From Corbicula japonica (taxonomy: Eukaryota > Mollusca > Bivalvia > Venerida > Cyrenidae): DNA of 64,000 nt. The position numbers and the translations under genes are program-made. The notes below the pieces were generated by a model, which worked only from the letters and a program-made list of their open reading frames with translations, ran no database searches and was not told the origin of the DNA. This document shows positions 10,628-22,889 of the stretch, in pieces (position 1 is the stretch's first letter; each line of letters opens with the position of its first letter). Location: assembly GCA_038501625.1 (NCBI GenBank), contig JAZAYU010001087.1:1-64000 (forward strand), written 5' to 3'.

Positions 10628-13600
10628 GAAGCTGAAGAACTTGCGCTTCGTTTTAACATACAGATATTCGCTTATATTGATTACATAAAGTTTCGTCGGT
10701 CACACGGAACTGTCAAAACTACTTTATGTTTGACCTCATATGCTGATTGCTGCATCCTAATGGTCTACACATAATTTCTATCACCATATATGTCTGTAAA
10801 CTTTATCCAAATATTTACATTTTGCAGCCGCACAGCGAAACACCTGCACGAAAACGTTATTTTCACCATCATATCGAGCTATGACATTTAACCTACCCTA
10901 CACTTTTGCATAGGTCGTCACAGCTGACCGCTTGAGCGGAACATTGTCTCCTTATCGCATACACGTAATTCCCACTACTAGTACCGTACAACGCTGTACA
11001 AGAGGCTTGTGCGACTACATCTTTGTAATTATATGTATCACCATTCTTGCTGTCAATCCCTGAAATGCACATTTTACATTATATTTAATTAAATTGCATA
11101 TATACCACGTCAGAAAATTAAAAAATTTTAACCGGTATTTCCAAACGCGCCAAACTTGACTGTGAATTTTTAAAATTTAAAATGTTAAAATGCTTGAAGT
11201 TATCGTAGTGATAACAAATGTAGAAGTATTCTTGTTGGACTACATTACATTACATAACATAAGGCAAGTAAATTTAAGTCATATTGCATTTACGAATTAT
11301 TTAAAGTATTTCAAAATAAATACTGCGGAAATGTGTTCATGACTTAAAAACAACACAGAATCTTGCATAAAAAGTTTATCAGTCATTCTTACGGAAGCGT
11401 GAAAGGGCCTCTAGATGTGAGTAATTTATTTCGAGATTTTATCGTTATTTTTGTCAATTTGTTGAATTACTATTAGAATTTCTACTTGTTTTTCTCAATT
11501 CGTTTAAAAACATTTGTAACCTTTTTCCACTTAATAATTCTTCAATTGAAACAAAGTTATTTACAAATTGAAATAATAAGTTTCGACAAACTAGATAATT
11601 TCTGTCTTCTACACAAGTTTTTGTCGAGTAAACTTCTCGAAAAATAAAATTTACATAAAAGTTTAAAGCGAGATATATACGAAATGTTTACTTCGATATC
11701 GGTGATATAGACGAAAGGGGCATAACATGCATAAAGGAGGTTTTTATAAATAGAATTTGAAACTGCATGTTTGTTTCAACGAAGTTGATTTTTTTTTCAT
11801 TTTTAGGCCCCTTTTATCGATAATTTCCTTAAAGTATACAGTTTATTTCACAAGCTTTTGATGTTAACTAACTTATTAAAAAGATTTTAAACACATGCTT
11901 TAGATAGCACTTGTTTGGATGCAAACGTTACTCTGCAAATTATCTAAACTCTTTTTATAAAAACCTCCTTTATGCATGTTATGCCCCTTTCGTCTATATC
12001 AACGATATCGAAGTAAACATTTCGTATATATCTCGCTTTAAACTTGTATGTAAATTTTATTTTTCGAAAAGTTTATTCGACAAAAACTTGTCGAGAAAAC
12101 AGAAATTATCTAGTTTGTCGAAACTTACTATTTCAATTTGTATATAAATTTGTTTCAGTTGAAGAATTATTAAGTGGAAAAGGTTACAAAAGTAATGTTT
12201 TTAAACGAATTGAGAAAAACAAGTAGAAATTCCAATTATAGTAATTCAACAAATTGACAAAAATAAGTATAAAATCTCGAAAGAATTACTCACATCTCGA
12301 GGCCCTTTAACGCTTCCGTACATTCTTACTGATACTTGAAAACATTTTCACAAAAGTTACCTGTTATTTTTTCCTGCAGTTTTGTCAATATATTTTGCTG
12401 AGCAGTGATAAGTTCTTCTAGCTGATTATGCTTGACATCGATTTCCACAAGTTTCTTTAGTGCCTAGTGTAGAATTAACAGTCTATCTGTCTCATATGGT
12501 TTAAAATTGTTATACTTGTTATGACCTAAACATACATTGTAAATACTGGAACGATATTTAAATGGAACTGAGCTATGAAATAATGTTTGAAAACATATAT
12601 ATGTTAAGAAATGTGAAGGTAAACTATAAAATTGAAATTCTTTTAGTTAAGTGTATATTCCGAATAGACCAAAAGTGACAAAGTAAAAAAATGCAAGGTA
12701 TATATGACTGAATCACAAATGAACAAATCATTTAAAATATACAATTTGCTTGCAATTCGATACAGTGAATCCTATTTTCTTTTTAAAAACAAAATAACTT
12801 TTTTCTGTGGCATCTCTATGAAAATAGCCGCCAAAAAAAAGACTATTCGCAAGAGTTAAATATTTGACTAGCGCCATCAACGCGCCTTTCGAAATAATTG
12901 ATGACAAAAAACAATATTTTTGTGTAAGAATTTATAATATCTTTTAGTGAAAATGTAACTGATTATTACAATAGAAAACACACATTTATATCATAAGATA
13001 TGAATATGAAAAAAATGCCACACCGAGGAAACACAGCCTCTCCACGCAGTCAAAAACTAAATAGTAAAGACGGATAATATTTGTATTAAAAAAAGTGAAA
13101 TATGCATCAGAAAGGAATCGCAACACTACCAAAAGTGGTGGGTTCTCAATGATCTTACCGAGCTTAGAATACCTGGAGTTAAGTAGAAATAGATGAAAAG
13201 AGAACCTTGAAGACCTTCGACCACGACAAATATGAAAAAAATATTGCAGGCTCGGTTTGATCCCAAACGATGGTATGCATATGGCGGTGAACATGGAATC
13301 TTCAATGTGGTATTTTCAGATTAATATCAAAAGAATGGGGTTGCCCTAAACGATAAAACATTAGGCGGAACTAAACACAATAGAATTTTGAGAGGGGATC
13401 TTAGAATATAAATCTTGCATATCAAAGACAACGCCAAAGGCAAAATTTTTAAAAGCAGGAAGTATATCATTCGGGGTGATTGAACAATATCCAAATTTAT
13501 TTTGGCTGGGATATTGAAACCACCCATCTTTAAACTAGCCGAAATTTAAAAAAAAAAACAAAAATAAATTTGGAAGTACTATAAGCATAGTACATAAATA

Positions 13601-16294
13601 TCGTGCTCGACGACTTTCAAAGGACGTAACTGATAACAGCACTGATTGAATGTTCAGTGAGACTTGTTGCAGCCGCCTCACGGCACAAACAACGAGTTTT
13701 GTTCCATTTGTGCTCTATGCTGATATTAAATCACTCGACCATTACAGTACTGAGAACGTTTAAAGTTACAAAATTTGCGTCTATCGTGCGTCCGTCTATC
13801 GTGTATCGTGCGTCCGTATAACGTGTATCGTGCGTCCGTCTAACGTGCATCGTGCGTCCGTATATCGTGTATCGTGCATCAAGCGTTTTTAATGTTATCA
13901 TGCAACGTGAATAATTTACTTGCTTATGCAAATTTATGTGATTATTTTTCAACCATTCATCTTATATTTTGATAGCGTTTTTAAACTTTTAGAAATCTCG
14001 TGCTCAAATTATATGAATCTGCAGTATCGTGTATCGTGCGTCTACCGTGTAAAGTGCGTCGATCTATCGCACATCGTGCGTCCGTCTATCGTATATCGTG
14101 CGTTCGTATATCGTGTATCGTGCGTTTCGTTTGTAACCTAAAACGTTCACAGTACTGTAAGTGTAAGTTTAATACAGTTACAAACTGGACCGTAAATATA
14201 CGAGGCACGCTAGGGGAAAAGGTATCTTAAGTCATTTTTGTATCATTTTTGTTGTTACTATATTTAGAAAGAACTTTCAAATTTCTATTATTTTCTCATA
14301 ACAAAACAGCGATTTTGTTACACATTTTGACAATAAAATGGTATTGCGAATTGCATAATAATTAATGTCGTCTGCGCAACTTTATGACGTCGTTTCAATG
14401 ATTGACGTCAACTGCCCGAAGGTACCTTTTCCCGTGGCGTTTCTCATACCATGTTAACGATTTAAGACCACATGCATGTATCACCGGCGTAGAACGTTGG
14501 GAATTGAAGGCATGTAAAGCATTGCTTACATTGTACTACAGTTGTGTATGTTCAAGATATATATTTGCTCGACCATATGTTTCCTTGTAGCACCAATTTA
14601 TGTCTTATTCCAGCACTGATGCCAACATTATGCTTTCTAAAACCCAACTTATAACAATTCGACTTATAATTTGGCGATTAACGGTTAGTAATATAAAAAC
14701 TCATGTTATTATTCCACCAGCAGATGTATTGAGCCTCTTACTTGGGCTGCGAATGACTTCTGTACTATAATGCGTTATGTATGTAAAGTGTAACCCAGCG
14801 GTTGACTTGTAAACTATCCTGATAATAGCCAACGATGAAGTTTCAATGTAGAGCTGACTATATATTTTTTCTTGGGTCTTCTTTGACCGACTGCTTATTA
14901 ACAAATTAACAAATCAACAATAATCAACAAATTTTGATCGTCTCCTATCGATTACTTACTCAGATACAGATAAACAACTACTCTACGTGAGCGACATTTA
15001 TTGGCAGCAACTATAATTTCTGCAGTATCAACTACATAAATCTTGCTCGCAAACATTTGACCTGTATCATCCGACTACTAGTTGATGGCCATGCCACTTC
15101 TATGAGCTATGTGTGTTGTCCAAAGTCTATTACCGACGATGCGTATATATTTGCCCATCAACCAGCTTCTTTCATTCAACTTACTATAACTGTCGATGGA
15201 CACTTCTGTGGACACTTCTGTGGACTAGGTATTTATAGATGCTCAACTATATAAACTTTGTTCCCCAACTTTTTCGTTTAACTTTCTACCAACTTCTAAA
15301 GAGTTTGATGGCCACACTATAAAATGTTATGTATATCATCTATCGTCTATAACCGACGATGTTTAACCGATCTCAAACTCTAGACTGCAACCCCGTATTT
15401 GAAGCTAACACACCTATACCATCTCCCGCTAGCTATTCTTTTGACGAGAACCCGGTTGATAAGTTTGTAGCTTCCATATACGACAGAGTTACAGCTCGTC
15501 GATGTTTCCATCTTAAGCCGTCAGAATACAGCAACATACTTGCTTCTCTATGTCAATAGCAAAGCTTTCGATCAAAGTTATTATGACTATAAAACCTATT
15601 ATCATTTCCCGATAGTAGTGCTTTTGCAAAGAACACGGAAAAATTGGCTACTCCGTAGATCTATCCAGACACTTCGCAATCAAACCATGCAGATAACAAA
15701 TATTGTGTGCGTGTTTGAGTTTATTTGAGGTTATATAAAAACGCCCTTAGCAGAGCATACAGTCGTTTGTCTATAATATAATGTTGATAACAAATAATGC
15801 ACGTCCTCGCCTTTTATACCTGCACGAGATCATTCATCTGGAAGCATACTATGATTGGTCGCCTACCTTCGGCAAATCTCGATATTTCCCGTACCTTAAT
15901 AAAATATTGCATATCGCCGTCACATATAATAATAAATAACATAATAAATATATTCTAATATGTACATGTTTTGGTTTGTAACATCAGCACCATTGTAAGG
16001 AGCTACCGAGTACAGCGGGTTTGGGAGCTTTATGCAATCAGTGCTCTATTCAGTGTCACATAGCCAATTGGGTATTACTCCTTAAATACATGCAGTTAAT
16101 TTTTATACCCAGATAAGCGCAACAAACAACCGAATCAATCCGTAATAAGCTTTAATGTACAAAAAAATTACCTGATAATCTATCTGAAAAATCGAACATT
16201 GACCGCAGCATGGTTCTTCAAAATAATCCTCCGCCAAAATACTAAGACTCGCTATTAAATAAACAAACAAAGCGACTAAACAATATCTCAACAT
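9773..16294 (-). CDS. Secreted coiled-coil/cysteine-rich protein, 178 aa, four exons, unrecognised family
   Basis: Exons on the minus strand: 16294-16172, 12463-12361, 11059-10897 and 9920-9773. All junctions are GT-AG and phases agree (0, 1, 2); total 537 nt including TAA. Exon 1 gives a signal peptide (MLRYCLVALFVYLIA..., likely cut after ILA at 21) and a short CC..C segment. Exon 2 is a heptad-like helix (residues 42-75, e.g. NQLEELITAQQNILTKLQEK), probably a coiled coil for oligomerisation. Exons 3-4 form a cysteine-rich domain with YVYAIRRQC, SCDDLCKSVG and a C-terminal SGNFCGPNFCCCAGK. Cysteines of the mature chain are near 29, 30, 33, 96, 115, 122, 126, 133, 163, 168 and 173-175, thirteen in all; the odd number would allow an intermolecular disulphide. 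An extracellular, multimeric product is inferred. I do not recognise the family. Intron 2 carries the 931-bp foldback element and an ATT run lies in intron 3. Exon 3 has a close paralogue at 4136-4292 on the plus strand. A longer frame over exon 4 (9637-9942) is out of phase with this model. Confidence 0.7.
10095..10210 (+). repeat. Dispersed GAGCCTGCA/GTGTTCGGT family, fragment
   Basis: GGTGTAAATATTGAGTGCGC, CTGGGACTAGGCGGCGTGG and CGTGTTCCGTGGCTTCCAA match the family in order. The central GAGCCTGCA block is lost. Confidence 0.5.
10551..10626. repeat. (ATT)n microsatellite
   Basis: ATT trinucleotide run of about 75 bp with one single-base slip near the middle, inside intron 3 of the secreted-protein gene. 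Confidence 0.95.
11390..12320. mobile_element. 931-bp foldback element with 6-bp target duplication
   Basis: Two arms of about 365 bp (11390-11755 and 11953-12320) are near-perfect reverse complements separated by about 200 bp. Termini are TACGGAAGCGTGAAAGGG and CCCTTTAACGCTTCCGTA. The hexamer CATTCT occurs directly before (11384-11389) and directly after (12321-12326), consistent with a target-site duplication. Frames crossing it (11911-12226) are not genes. It sits in intron 2 of the secreted-protein gene, about 40 bp from exon 2. Confidence 0.85.
12990..13440. repeat. Composite dispersed repeat, second copy of the 4.9-5.5 kb unit
   Basis: Follows the 4.9-5.5 kb unit with internal deletions: GCCACACCGAGGAAACACAG, then GAACCTTGAAGACCTTCGAC, GCAGGCTCGGTTTGATC, then CCAAACGATGGTATGCATAT, GGCGGTGAACATGGAA and GGCGGAACTAAACA...GGGGATCTTAGAATATAAA. 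The shared block order suggests one longer mobile unit rather than chance neighbours. Open frames at 12986-13527 (minus) are repeat-derived. Confidence 0.7.
13745..14157. mobile_element. TA-flanked MITE with Tc1/mariner-type ends and internal CGTGCGTC tandem arrays
   Basis: Ends CAGTACTGAGAACGTTT (left) and AAACGTTCACAGTACTG (right) are inverted repeats flanked by TA on both sides (13743-13744 and 14158-14159), with GTTACAAA/TTTGTAAC next. A CAGT start and TA duplication are typical of Tc1/mariner. The interior holds two arrays (about 13776-13880 and 14023-14132) of roughly 20-bp variants of TATCGTGCGTCCG. Both arrays run in the same direction, so they are not part of the palindrome. No transposase frame; non-autonomous. 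Confidence 0.7.
14197..14452. mobile_element. GACGTCA-rich TIR MITE, copy 2
   Basis: Begins TATACGAGGCACGCTAGGGG and ends GCCCGAAGGTACC...CCCGTGGCG. The interior shares TTTTGACAATAAAATGGTA and TAATGTCGTCTGCGCAA with the 6.7 kb copy. Confidence 0.7.
14453..16100. other. No gene recognised
   Basis: Upstream part of intron 1 of the minus-strand secreted-protein gene. Short open frames at 15057-15254 and 15359-15559 (plus) have more balanced composition than their surroundings but show no domain, and I could not place them in a spliced gene. TTATATAAAA at about 15732 could be a TATA-like element; nothing else supports a promoter. Confidence 0.4.
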
Positions 16295-16712
16295 TGTTGC
16301 AATAATTCAGTAAGTGTAAACTTATTTACGAGCATGTTCAATGAACATGATTAATGGGTTTGAAAGTGCTTGTATACTACTTAACTCTGCTACTTCAACA
16401 TTAATGGCATCAATTGTTTTAGACTCAGTGACTTGTTGACATTATAAACTAATAGGTTTGCTAAACGTTTTCTTAACATATTTAATATCAATGTACATTT
16501 AAATCTAAGCGTCTATTGAAGATTTCTGTTGATTTTGAGTTTTAATATGACGCTCAAATAATTTAAATATCAACTCGATAAAATTAAATTTAAATTAAAT
16601 TAAACATTAAATTTATGAAAAATCAACATGTTGCTTTTTTTCTTTCGATCGCCAATTCAGGCCTAACACTGTTGTAAGATATGTTGCTTATCTGTAACGA
16701 CTATTAAATAGA

Positions 16713-16858
16713 CCTGGGCTGAAGGTTATAAAACTTGAGTTTGGAAACCAGTCTCAAATCTCAAGCATCTGATTGGCTGAAATGGCGACTGGTCGCCATT
16801 TCAGCCAATCAGATGCTTGAGATTTGAGACTGGTTTCCATGCTCAGCTTTATAACTGT
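16713..16858. mobile_element. Palindromic CCAAT MITE, copy 4
   Basis: Well-preserved palindrome: GGTTATAAAACTTGAG... to ...CTCAGCTTTATAAC with centre GGCGACTGGTCGCC. It lies about 420 bp upstream of the start codon (16294, minus) of the secreted-protein gene, so its two CCAAT boxes fall in the promoter-proximal region. Confidence 0.8.
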
Positions 16859-17864
16859 TTTCAGTAAGGAGCTGTAATGATATCACATGTTTCGGTTATC
16901 GTGTGTTATGGTTAGATCTGAAAATTCCAACTACAAATACTGTAATGTAGTGATAACTCGTACAAAACTGCCTGTCATAATAACTTTCTGATTACATTAC
17001 GATTACATAAATGTTTGAAATAAAGTTATTTAATGTTCGATAACTTAAACAATGATTAACGTATTCCTATTGTTTCCCAGGTAGAAATTTTTCGTTCAAG
17101 GGCAATAAGTAAGACAATTATGCGAGAAAACTAATTGCCAAATAAGTGATAAACCATCTGGGAAACTGCAAGCATAGACATATCTGGACATTCATGCCTC
17201 AACACCTTATGAAATGTATAAATATTCCCAATGTTAAACAAGAACGGCGGTGGCGGCTAGACAATCATGCAAGAGACAGTATCCGCATCTGGCTCCTCCA
17301 CAAGACTAGTATATGTATGCCTATATATTGCCACTCACAACGATTAAGATTCTGCATGGCTTGAAATTAGCATTATACCATCAAAGGAGGTAATCGCAAC
17401 AGATAACTACTCTATACGCAGTACGGAGACATTAAGGGGAAAGGTACAGCCTTCTTAATTTACACTGTATAATTATTATACATGCTTTTCATTTGCGACT
17501 GTACATATAACAGTCTATCCAAGGTATGTTATTATGGGACCCTTCTGATTGTTTAAATGCATGGGTGTTTAAACGTAGTAAAATTATATTTTCACCATCA
17601 ACGCTTACAAATCATCAACTAACCATAGCACGCATTTCTTTTGCTGTTTAAATTCCCGGGCACATGCTTAAAATTGTTGCCTTGTCTGGTTATTTACTAA
17701 GTTCTTGATTGTCCTGTTCATTAAACTATTATGGGTTTAGCAGTCAGGCCTCAGTTTTAACACTTCAGTAAATACAATAACAGTTGTTTTAGAGTTACTC
17801 GTCTTGCTTTACTCATGCATAATCTCTATGAAAACATTGACCGTTAACTAAAATTACCGATGTC

Positions 17865-18319
17865 TTTAGTCAGTACTGTTATCAGTAAAATTAACCGGTT
17901 ACCGATGTCATGCAGTGATTGTTATGTATATCAGGGCTATCCGATCAACGTTTTTTGGCGTTGTCCCGGTTAGCTCAGTTGGTTACGTCGCAGGAATTGC
18001 ATGGCTAAGCGCTGTCGCCGTGACGGTGCGGGTTCGCTCCCAGCTAGAGACACTATCATTTGAAATTCACAGTAGCGCTATTTTTGCAGTGTGGCCGCCG
18101 TAAAAAGTCTCCCCGTACATTTTTAGTCAGTACTGTTGTCAGTAAAATTAACCCGTTACCGATGTCATGCAGTGATTGTTACGTATATCAGGGCTATCCG
18201 ATCAACGTTTTTTCGCGTTGTCCCGGTTAGCTCAGTTGGTTACGTCGCAGGAATTGCATGGCTAGGCGCTGTCGCCGTGACGGTGCGGGTTCGCTCCCAG
18301 CTAGAGACACTATCATTTA
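17865..18319 (+). repeat. tRNA-derived 257-bp repeat, two head-to-tail units
   Basis: Unit 1 starts at 17865 and unit 2 at about 18122, a period of about 257 bp. Each unit has a tRNA-type A box (GGTTAGCTCAGTTGG) and B box (GCGGGTTCGCTCCC) separated by an expanded variable part, preceded by GTCAGTACTGTTATCAGTAA and ATGTCATGCAGTGATTG. The acceptor-stem halves do not pair, so this is a tRNA-derived SINE-like unit, not a tRNA gene. The complete array unit ends GTCTCCCCGTACAT. The same unit, again as more than one copy, is at 61.96-62.26 kb. Protein frames here are spurious. Confidence 0.75.
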
Positions 18320-18757
18320 AACAGCCGCAACATGACATCACCTGCTGTTACAGTAGTAATACATTAAATGTATAGATAACCGCTTGGCTATACAAATACG
18401 GCGGGGACACATAGCCAACGATTCAAGACATTTACAGTACATACATAACCTGTTTTTGGCAATAGTATAATAACCAGTTTAAGTAGTCGAAGGCGTTTTA
18501 ACATTTGGTTCAATGACACTACTTTTATTTGTGTCAAATAAGGGAAGTAGATTAAATAATGGAGCGCACAAATAAGTACGTTTAGACACCAGTAAACGAT
18601 GCGCTGAAATTATATCACGACGTTTAAAAGTGACTTAAAAAAAGTAAACTTTTATCTTGTTCTCAGTTTATATAGTATTTCGTTTAAATCTAATTTTTGG
18701 TTGAATATTAAGGAAAACTAAAAAGGTATATCGCATATCTTTTTTTAGGTTTCTCAT

Positions 18758-21576
18758 CTATAAGTCCTTTTCATATATCTTCTGCATTCGATAAGGATCA
18801 ACACAGTTTAATCCAATGTCCCCGAACACTTGATTCAGCTCTCCTACATTGAACTCTGGTTCAACAAACACAATCACATCCAAGTAGTCTCCCTTTGTAT
18901 ATTGTTTAATATACTGAATGTGTGAAATGATGTGATCGCGCAATGTTGCCGTGTCTGTGCCATAAATATCAAGCATAGACACGTGTGACCTCTGCATACA
19001 AGCATATGTGGTACTAATTGACAAGAGTCCTGATGCTGAAACGTTTTCGTCTACAGAAACATCCGAATACATGCACACTCTGTCCCCATCAATTCGTAGC
19101 AATGGAATATTTTCAGATAGCAAACGATACGGTAGCCAGTTGACCGTAATTCTATCTCTAGGAAATAGGTATTGTTTGATATTGTTGTCGCTGAAAAATA
19201 ACTGGAAATCTTCATCCGTTGGCATCTTCAATGATGATGCAGTTGATTTTTGCAGATTGAGCGCACCGATAGAACAAGGCTTAATTTCAAACATGGGCTG
19301 AAAATGAAGAAAACAATCATGAAAATGGTTGAAAGCTAGAAAACGGTTGTTAATGAATAGGTACATGGAGAGAAACCTCTATATAAAGGCTATTTATACG
19401 ACAAGACAAAAGTAGTCTAAATAATGAGGTTGTCTTCCTTACGGGATATCAAACGGTGTAAACCAGTAAAAATTAAAATAAAACTGGCAGTATTTTTAGT
19501 GGTTCTAATATGAGGGTGGTCTTTACGAAGGGTTTTATTCTAAAATCGTTTGTTAAAACATTAACAGGGATACATTTAAGAAATCGGTAATGTACTTCGT
19601 AAGATGAACATTAACAAATCAGATATTTCTTAATTTTTACTGTTAATTGGTTTTGCTTTTAGCGAAGATTCAAGATCACGTACTAACACAGGTATGAACA
19701 AAGTAGATGAATATGACGCTTAAGGTGGTATCATTTGTCACAATATACTGTTAAAGTTGGGGGGAGTGTGGTTTCCTATTTTCATAAATTTCATGTTATT
19801 TAATAATTATAAAACTTCTTATTACTTCAGATATCAATTATAGGGCATTTTAATGTCACAGGTCAATCAGAAATTTTAAAAGAATTAGAAATATGAAACA
19901 CTTTCTTTCACTGAGTGTAGCCTTATTGCCGGGAGTCCAAACTTCCAAATTATCCACTATAGTATTAAACTAAAGTCACAGGAAGGTTGTCTATATCAAG
20001 GTTAACAATGTCTTAGAATTCAGTTCAATAAACTGTACTGGAACAGTAAGTAGCAAAACATGTTCTCCCAGTGACTACAAAAGGAAAATTTGACATTCAT
20101 GTTTGAATTGTTTATAACTATTGTTCTAGTAAAGTTTATCAAACTAAATTTAAGACATTGTTAACCTTGATATAGACAACCTTCCTGTGACTGTAGTTTA
20201 ATACTATCGTGGATAATTTGGAAGTTTGGACTCCCGGCAATAAGGCTACACTCAGTGAGAGAAATTGTTTCATATTTCTATTTTTTTATGATTCCTGATT
20301 GACCTGTAACATTTATATGCCCTATAATTGATATCTGAAGTAATAAGAAGATTTATAATTATTAACTAACATGAAATTGATGAAAATAGGTAACCACACT
20401 CCCCCCCAACTTTAACAGAATATTGTGACAAATGATACCACCTTAATTAAAAAATACTCAATCTGAAATTAGAGCAAGACAAAAATGAAAATAATGCAGA
20501 CTCGGTTTGATTGTTACGGAACATTTGTTTTTAAAGATGTTGTTATATAATGCTAATGTTTAATGCTATACATTTATGCTATACCCCTGTTCTGACTATT
20601 ATATCATTTATCTTTGCAATATATTCATGCATGCTTAAAGCGCACAGAGGCAGTTCTCTGTTAACATCATGCTATTATAAAGTGTTTTTATACTGTTGAA
20701 TACTCTTGGAGTAATTATTTGCCTACCACAACGCAAAAATGACACAAAAGACAACTCAATGCACTTTTCAATGTTTTTTTTTTCCAGAAAAGATAGCTTT
20801 GTTGACGCTATCATTTCAATAATTATATACTGATTAGACCTTTCCATTACAAGCAATTATTTACCTTTTTTAGTATTTCTCTATGTGCCAATTTAAATGA
20901 TTCCCTTTGGGTGCCAGGATTACAGCTTGTACAAGATTGTACATGTATTTTCTGTCCGGATTCTCCCAATACATGTCTATTCAGCTTGTTGAAAATCCCT
21001 TTCCCTGCTAAGTCTTCTCTTACTCTTGCAGCCCGAGTTATAACAGTAAGTCCGCCGTCGACCACATACGTTGCTTCAAATCCAACCTGCAGTACATGTA
21101 ATATAGTAGCAAATAAATCATTTAATATGTACATATCAAATGGGTCATTTAAATTTTAATCAAGCATATTTTCTCATGCCTCTTCCATAAAGAATAGAAA
21201 CAATGCGATAGTTTATATTATAAGGTTGTTACTTGATTTATTGGTACGTTGAAACAAGTAAACACCGACGACCAATAAACGGAGACCTGATGTCACTATA
21301 TCTTGACCGCAAACTATTATTATCCATAAAAACTCAGGTATATTGTCATACAGCAACATAGTATTCAACAGTTTGTACTGAAACAGAATCTAAAGCTAAA
21401 CTGCTACTTACAACATGACCATTGATCATGGCTACGTATGGAGTGATGTTTGGGTTTTCTATGAATTCATCAAAGTAGGAGCAGAGGTAATCTTGTCCCT
21501 TGTAGATGTTGGTATTAATATTTAAGACGTCATTCTTGTCAGATAAAGTTGCTCTGCGGAATGTTAGGGATTCCAT
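18758..21576 (-). CDS. GNAT acetyltransferase, histidine N-acetyltransferase-like (NAT16 family), copy 1, 308 aa
   Basis: Exons: 21576-21412 (55 codons), 21086-20865 (74 codons) and 19297-18758 (179 codons plus stop); all introns phase 0 with GT-AG ends (GTAAGT/CTGCAG, GTAAAT/TTTCAG). The N-terminal half is a GNAT fold: MESLTFRRATLSD start strand, GHVVGFEATYVVDGG core strands joined exactly across intron 1, and the acetyl-CoA loop REDLAGKG near 78-85 followed by a helix. The C-terminal half (from about 130) is the long second domain typical of NAT16/histidine N-acetyltransferase-like proteins, with PTDEDFQLFF and VFVEPEFNVGELNQVF. Length is close to that family. The reaction (acetyl-CoA-dependent acetylation of a small amine such as histidine, in the cytosol) is inferred from the family. 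An acceptor immediately before the start (TTTCAG|TTGATATG) implies an untranslated upstream exon. Intron 2 carries a 719-bp foldback. Paralogue at 26.8-29.1 kb, about 86 percent identical by hand count. Confidence 0.85.
19724..20442. mobile_element. 719-bp TTAA-flanked foldback element
   Basis: Arms of roughly 300 bp are reverse complements: GGTGGTATCATTTGTCACAA...GTTGGGGGGAGTGTGG on the left and CCACACTCCCCCCCAAC...TTGTGACAAATGATACCACC on the right. Both ends abut TTAA (19720-19723 and 20443-20446), the target of piggyBac-type elements. No transposase; it would be non-autonomous. It lies in intron 2 of GNAT copy 1 and is absent from the same intron of copy 2. Confidence 0.8.
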
Positions 21577-22889
21577 ATCAACTGAAATTAAAATATTTTA
21601 AAGAAATGTAAGTTCTTTATGAATTCCAACTATAAACGCCAAACACCGGGACAATATCTCCAAATGTTAATAAATGATAATTATAAACTTATAAATGTAC
21701 CAGTATACATATGTCAACCTGTTCCGGTTAATTTATTTATTAGTTGTGTAAAAATATATCAAAACATTAATCAATCTTAATTTTGTTTGTTGAAAGTATG
21801 CATATCTTACCTAAAATATGTTGCATTTATTGTAGTATTGGTGTTTACTTTCACACATGTAACATTAATAAGTAAACTAATATTATTTCTAACCGATTTC
21901 CGTTTATTTCCTGTTTTACGATTATTAATTGGGAGACATGTCTTAAAGTGATCTTTTGACTGTCAAATTTGACAGCCGTATACTGGTTTTGACAGAACTA
22001 ATACGTGTTTACATATTTTCTGCCTTAAGGTGCAAAATAATGTCCAATAATTAACACAATTATGCAAAGGATTTAGTATTTTTATTTGAATACTGTATTA
22101 ACAAACCGGTAAGCACTCACTATTTTCTATTCCAACTTCTCAATGTATTGCACTAAGTGCATCTGATATAACATCAAAGTAATCTTAACACGGGTTATAA
22201 ATGATATACTCACATTGTAGCATTATTGTATCGCTTCACCAGAACGTAAACTATTGATCAAAGGTTAAAGTTCATAAATGTTCTGTTCAAATGCTTGTCA
22301 AAGCTACTTAACGAGCATTTTTACTCTTTCGACACAAAATTTTCTAACATGAGACAGGAAAAATAACAGTTAAACGAAACTGCTTCATGATCCGAATTGG
22401 TTGACAAATTGTATTTTGAAACATTCTTCCTTTAACGAATCAATCATGTTCATCATTTATTCATAATATTTTTGCGAAATACTATCTCATTTTATTTAAC
22501 TATTCACATGGATACTTTATAAATGGAATATTGACTTGTTTACGAAGCATTTAACCCCTTTCGATTTCATGTAAAGAACGCGGCTAAATAGCGGTTCGCC
22601 TGTCTGATAGAACCAAAACGTCACATATTGCATGTTTATCAGTGTACAAGGAGCACATGTCATTTATAAATTAACACGTTTTTAATTGCAGAGGGAATTA
22701 GTTCAGCGAAAGAAGTGAAAAGAGGCACAATCCATGATTTTTGGGCATGGCAATGTGGAACTGATATCAGGCAAGGCTAGATTGTAATGCAATATTGCCA
22801 GGTAGAGGAACATGACTGTAAGCGCAAAGTAAATGCATATGATCATACATGTATGATTAAAATGAATTTTAAGGCATTGATAGGTTTAG

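Noticed and set aside
11911..12226. Two plus-strand frames of 60-78 codons
   Set aside because: They lie inside the right arm of the 931-bp foldback and have no counterpart gene.
17915..18375. Similar frames reading VSSVGYVAGIAW at two places (also at 62.0 kb)
   Set aside because: They are translations of the tRNA-derived repeat; the sequence is constrained as a repeat, not as protein.
19008..19301. Plus-strand frame opposite GNAT copy 1 (and 27035-27385 opposite copy 2)
   Set aside because: Antisense shadows of the long third GNAT exon. Both paralogues show them because the sense coding sequence is conserved.
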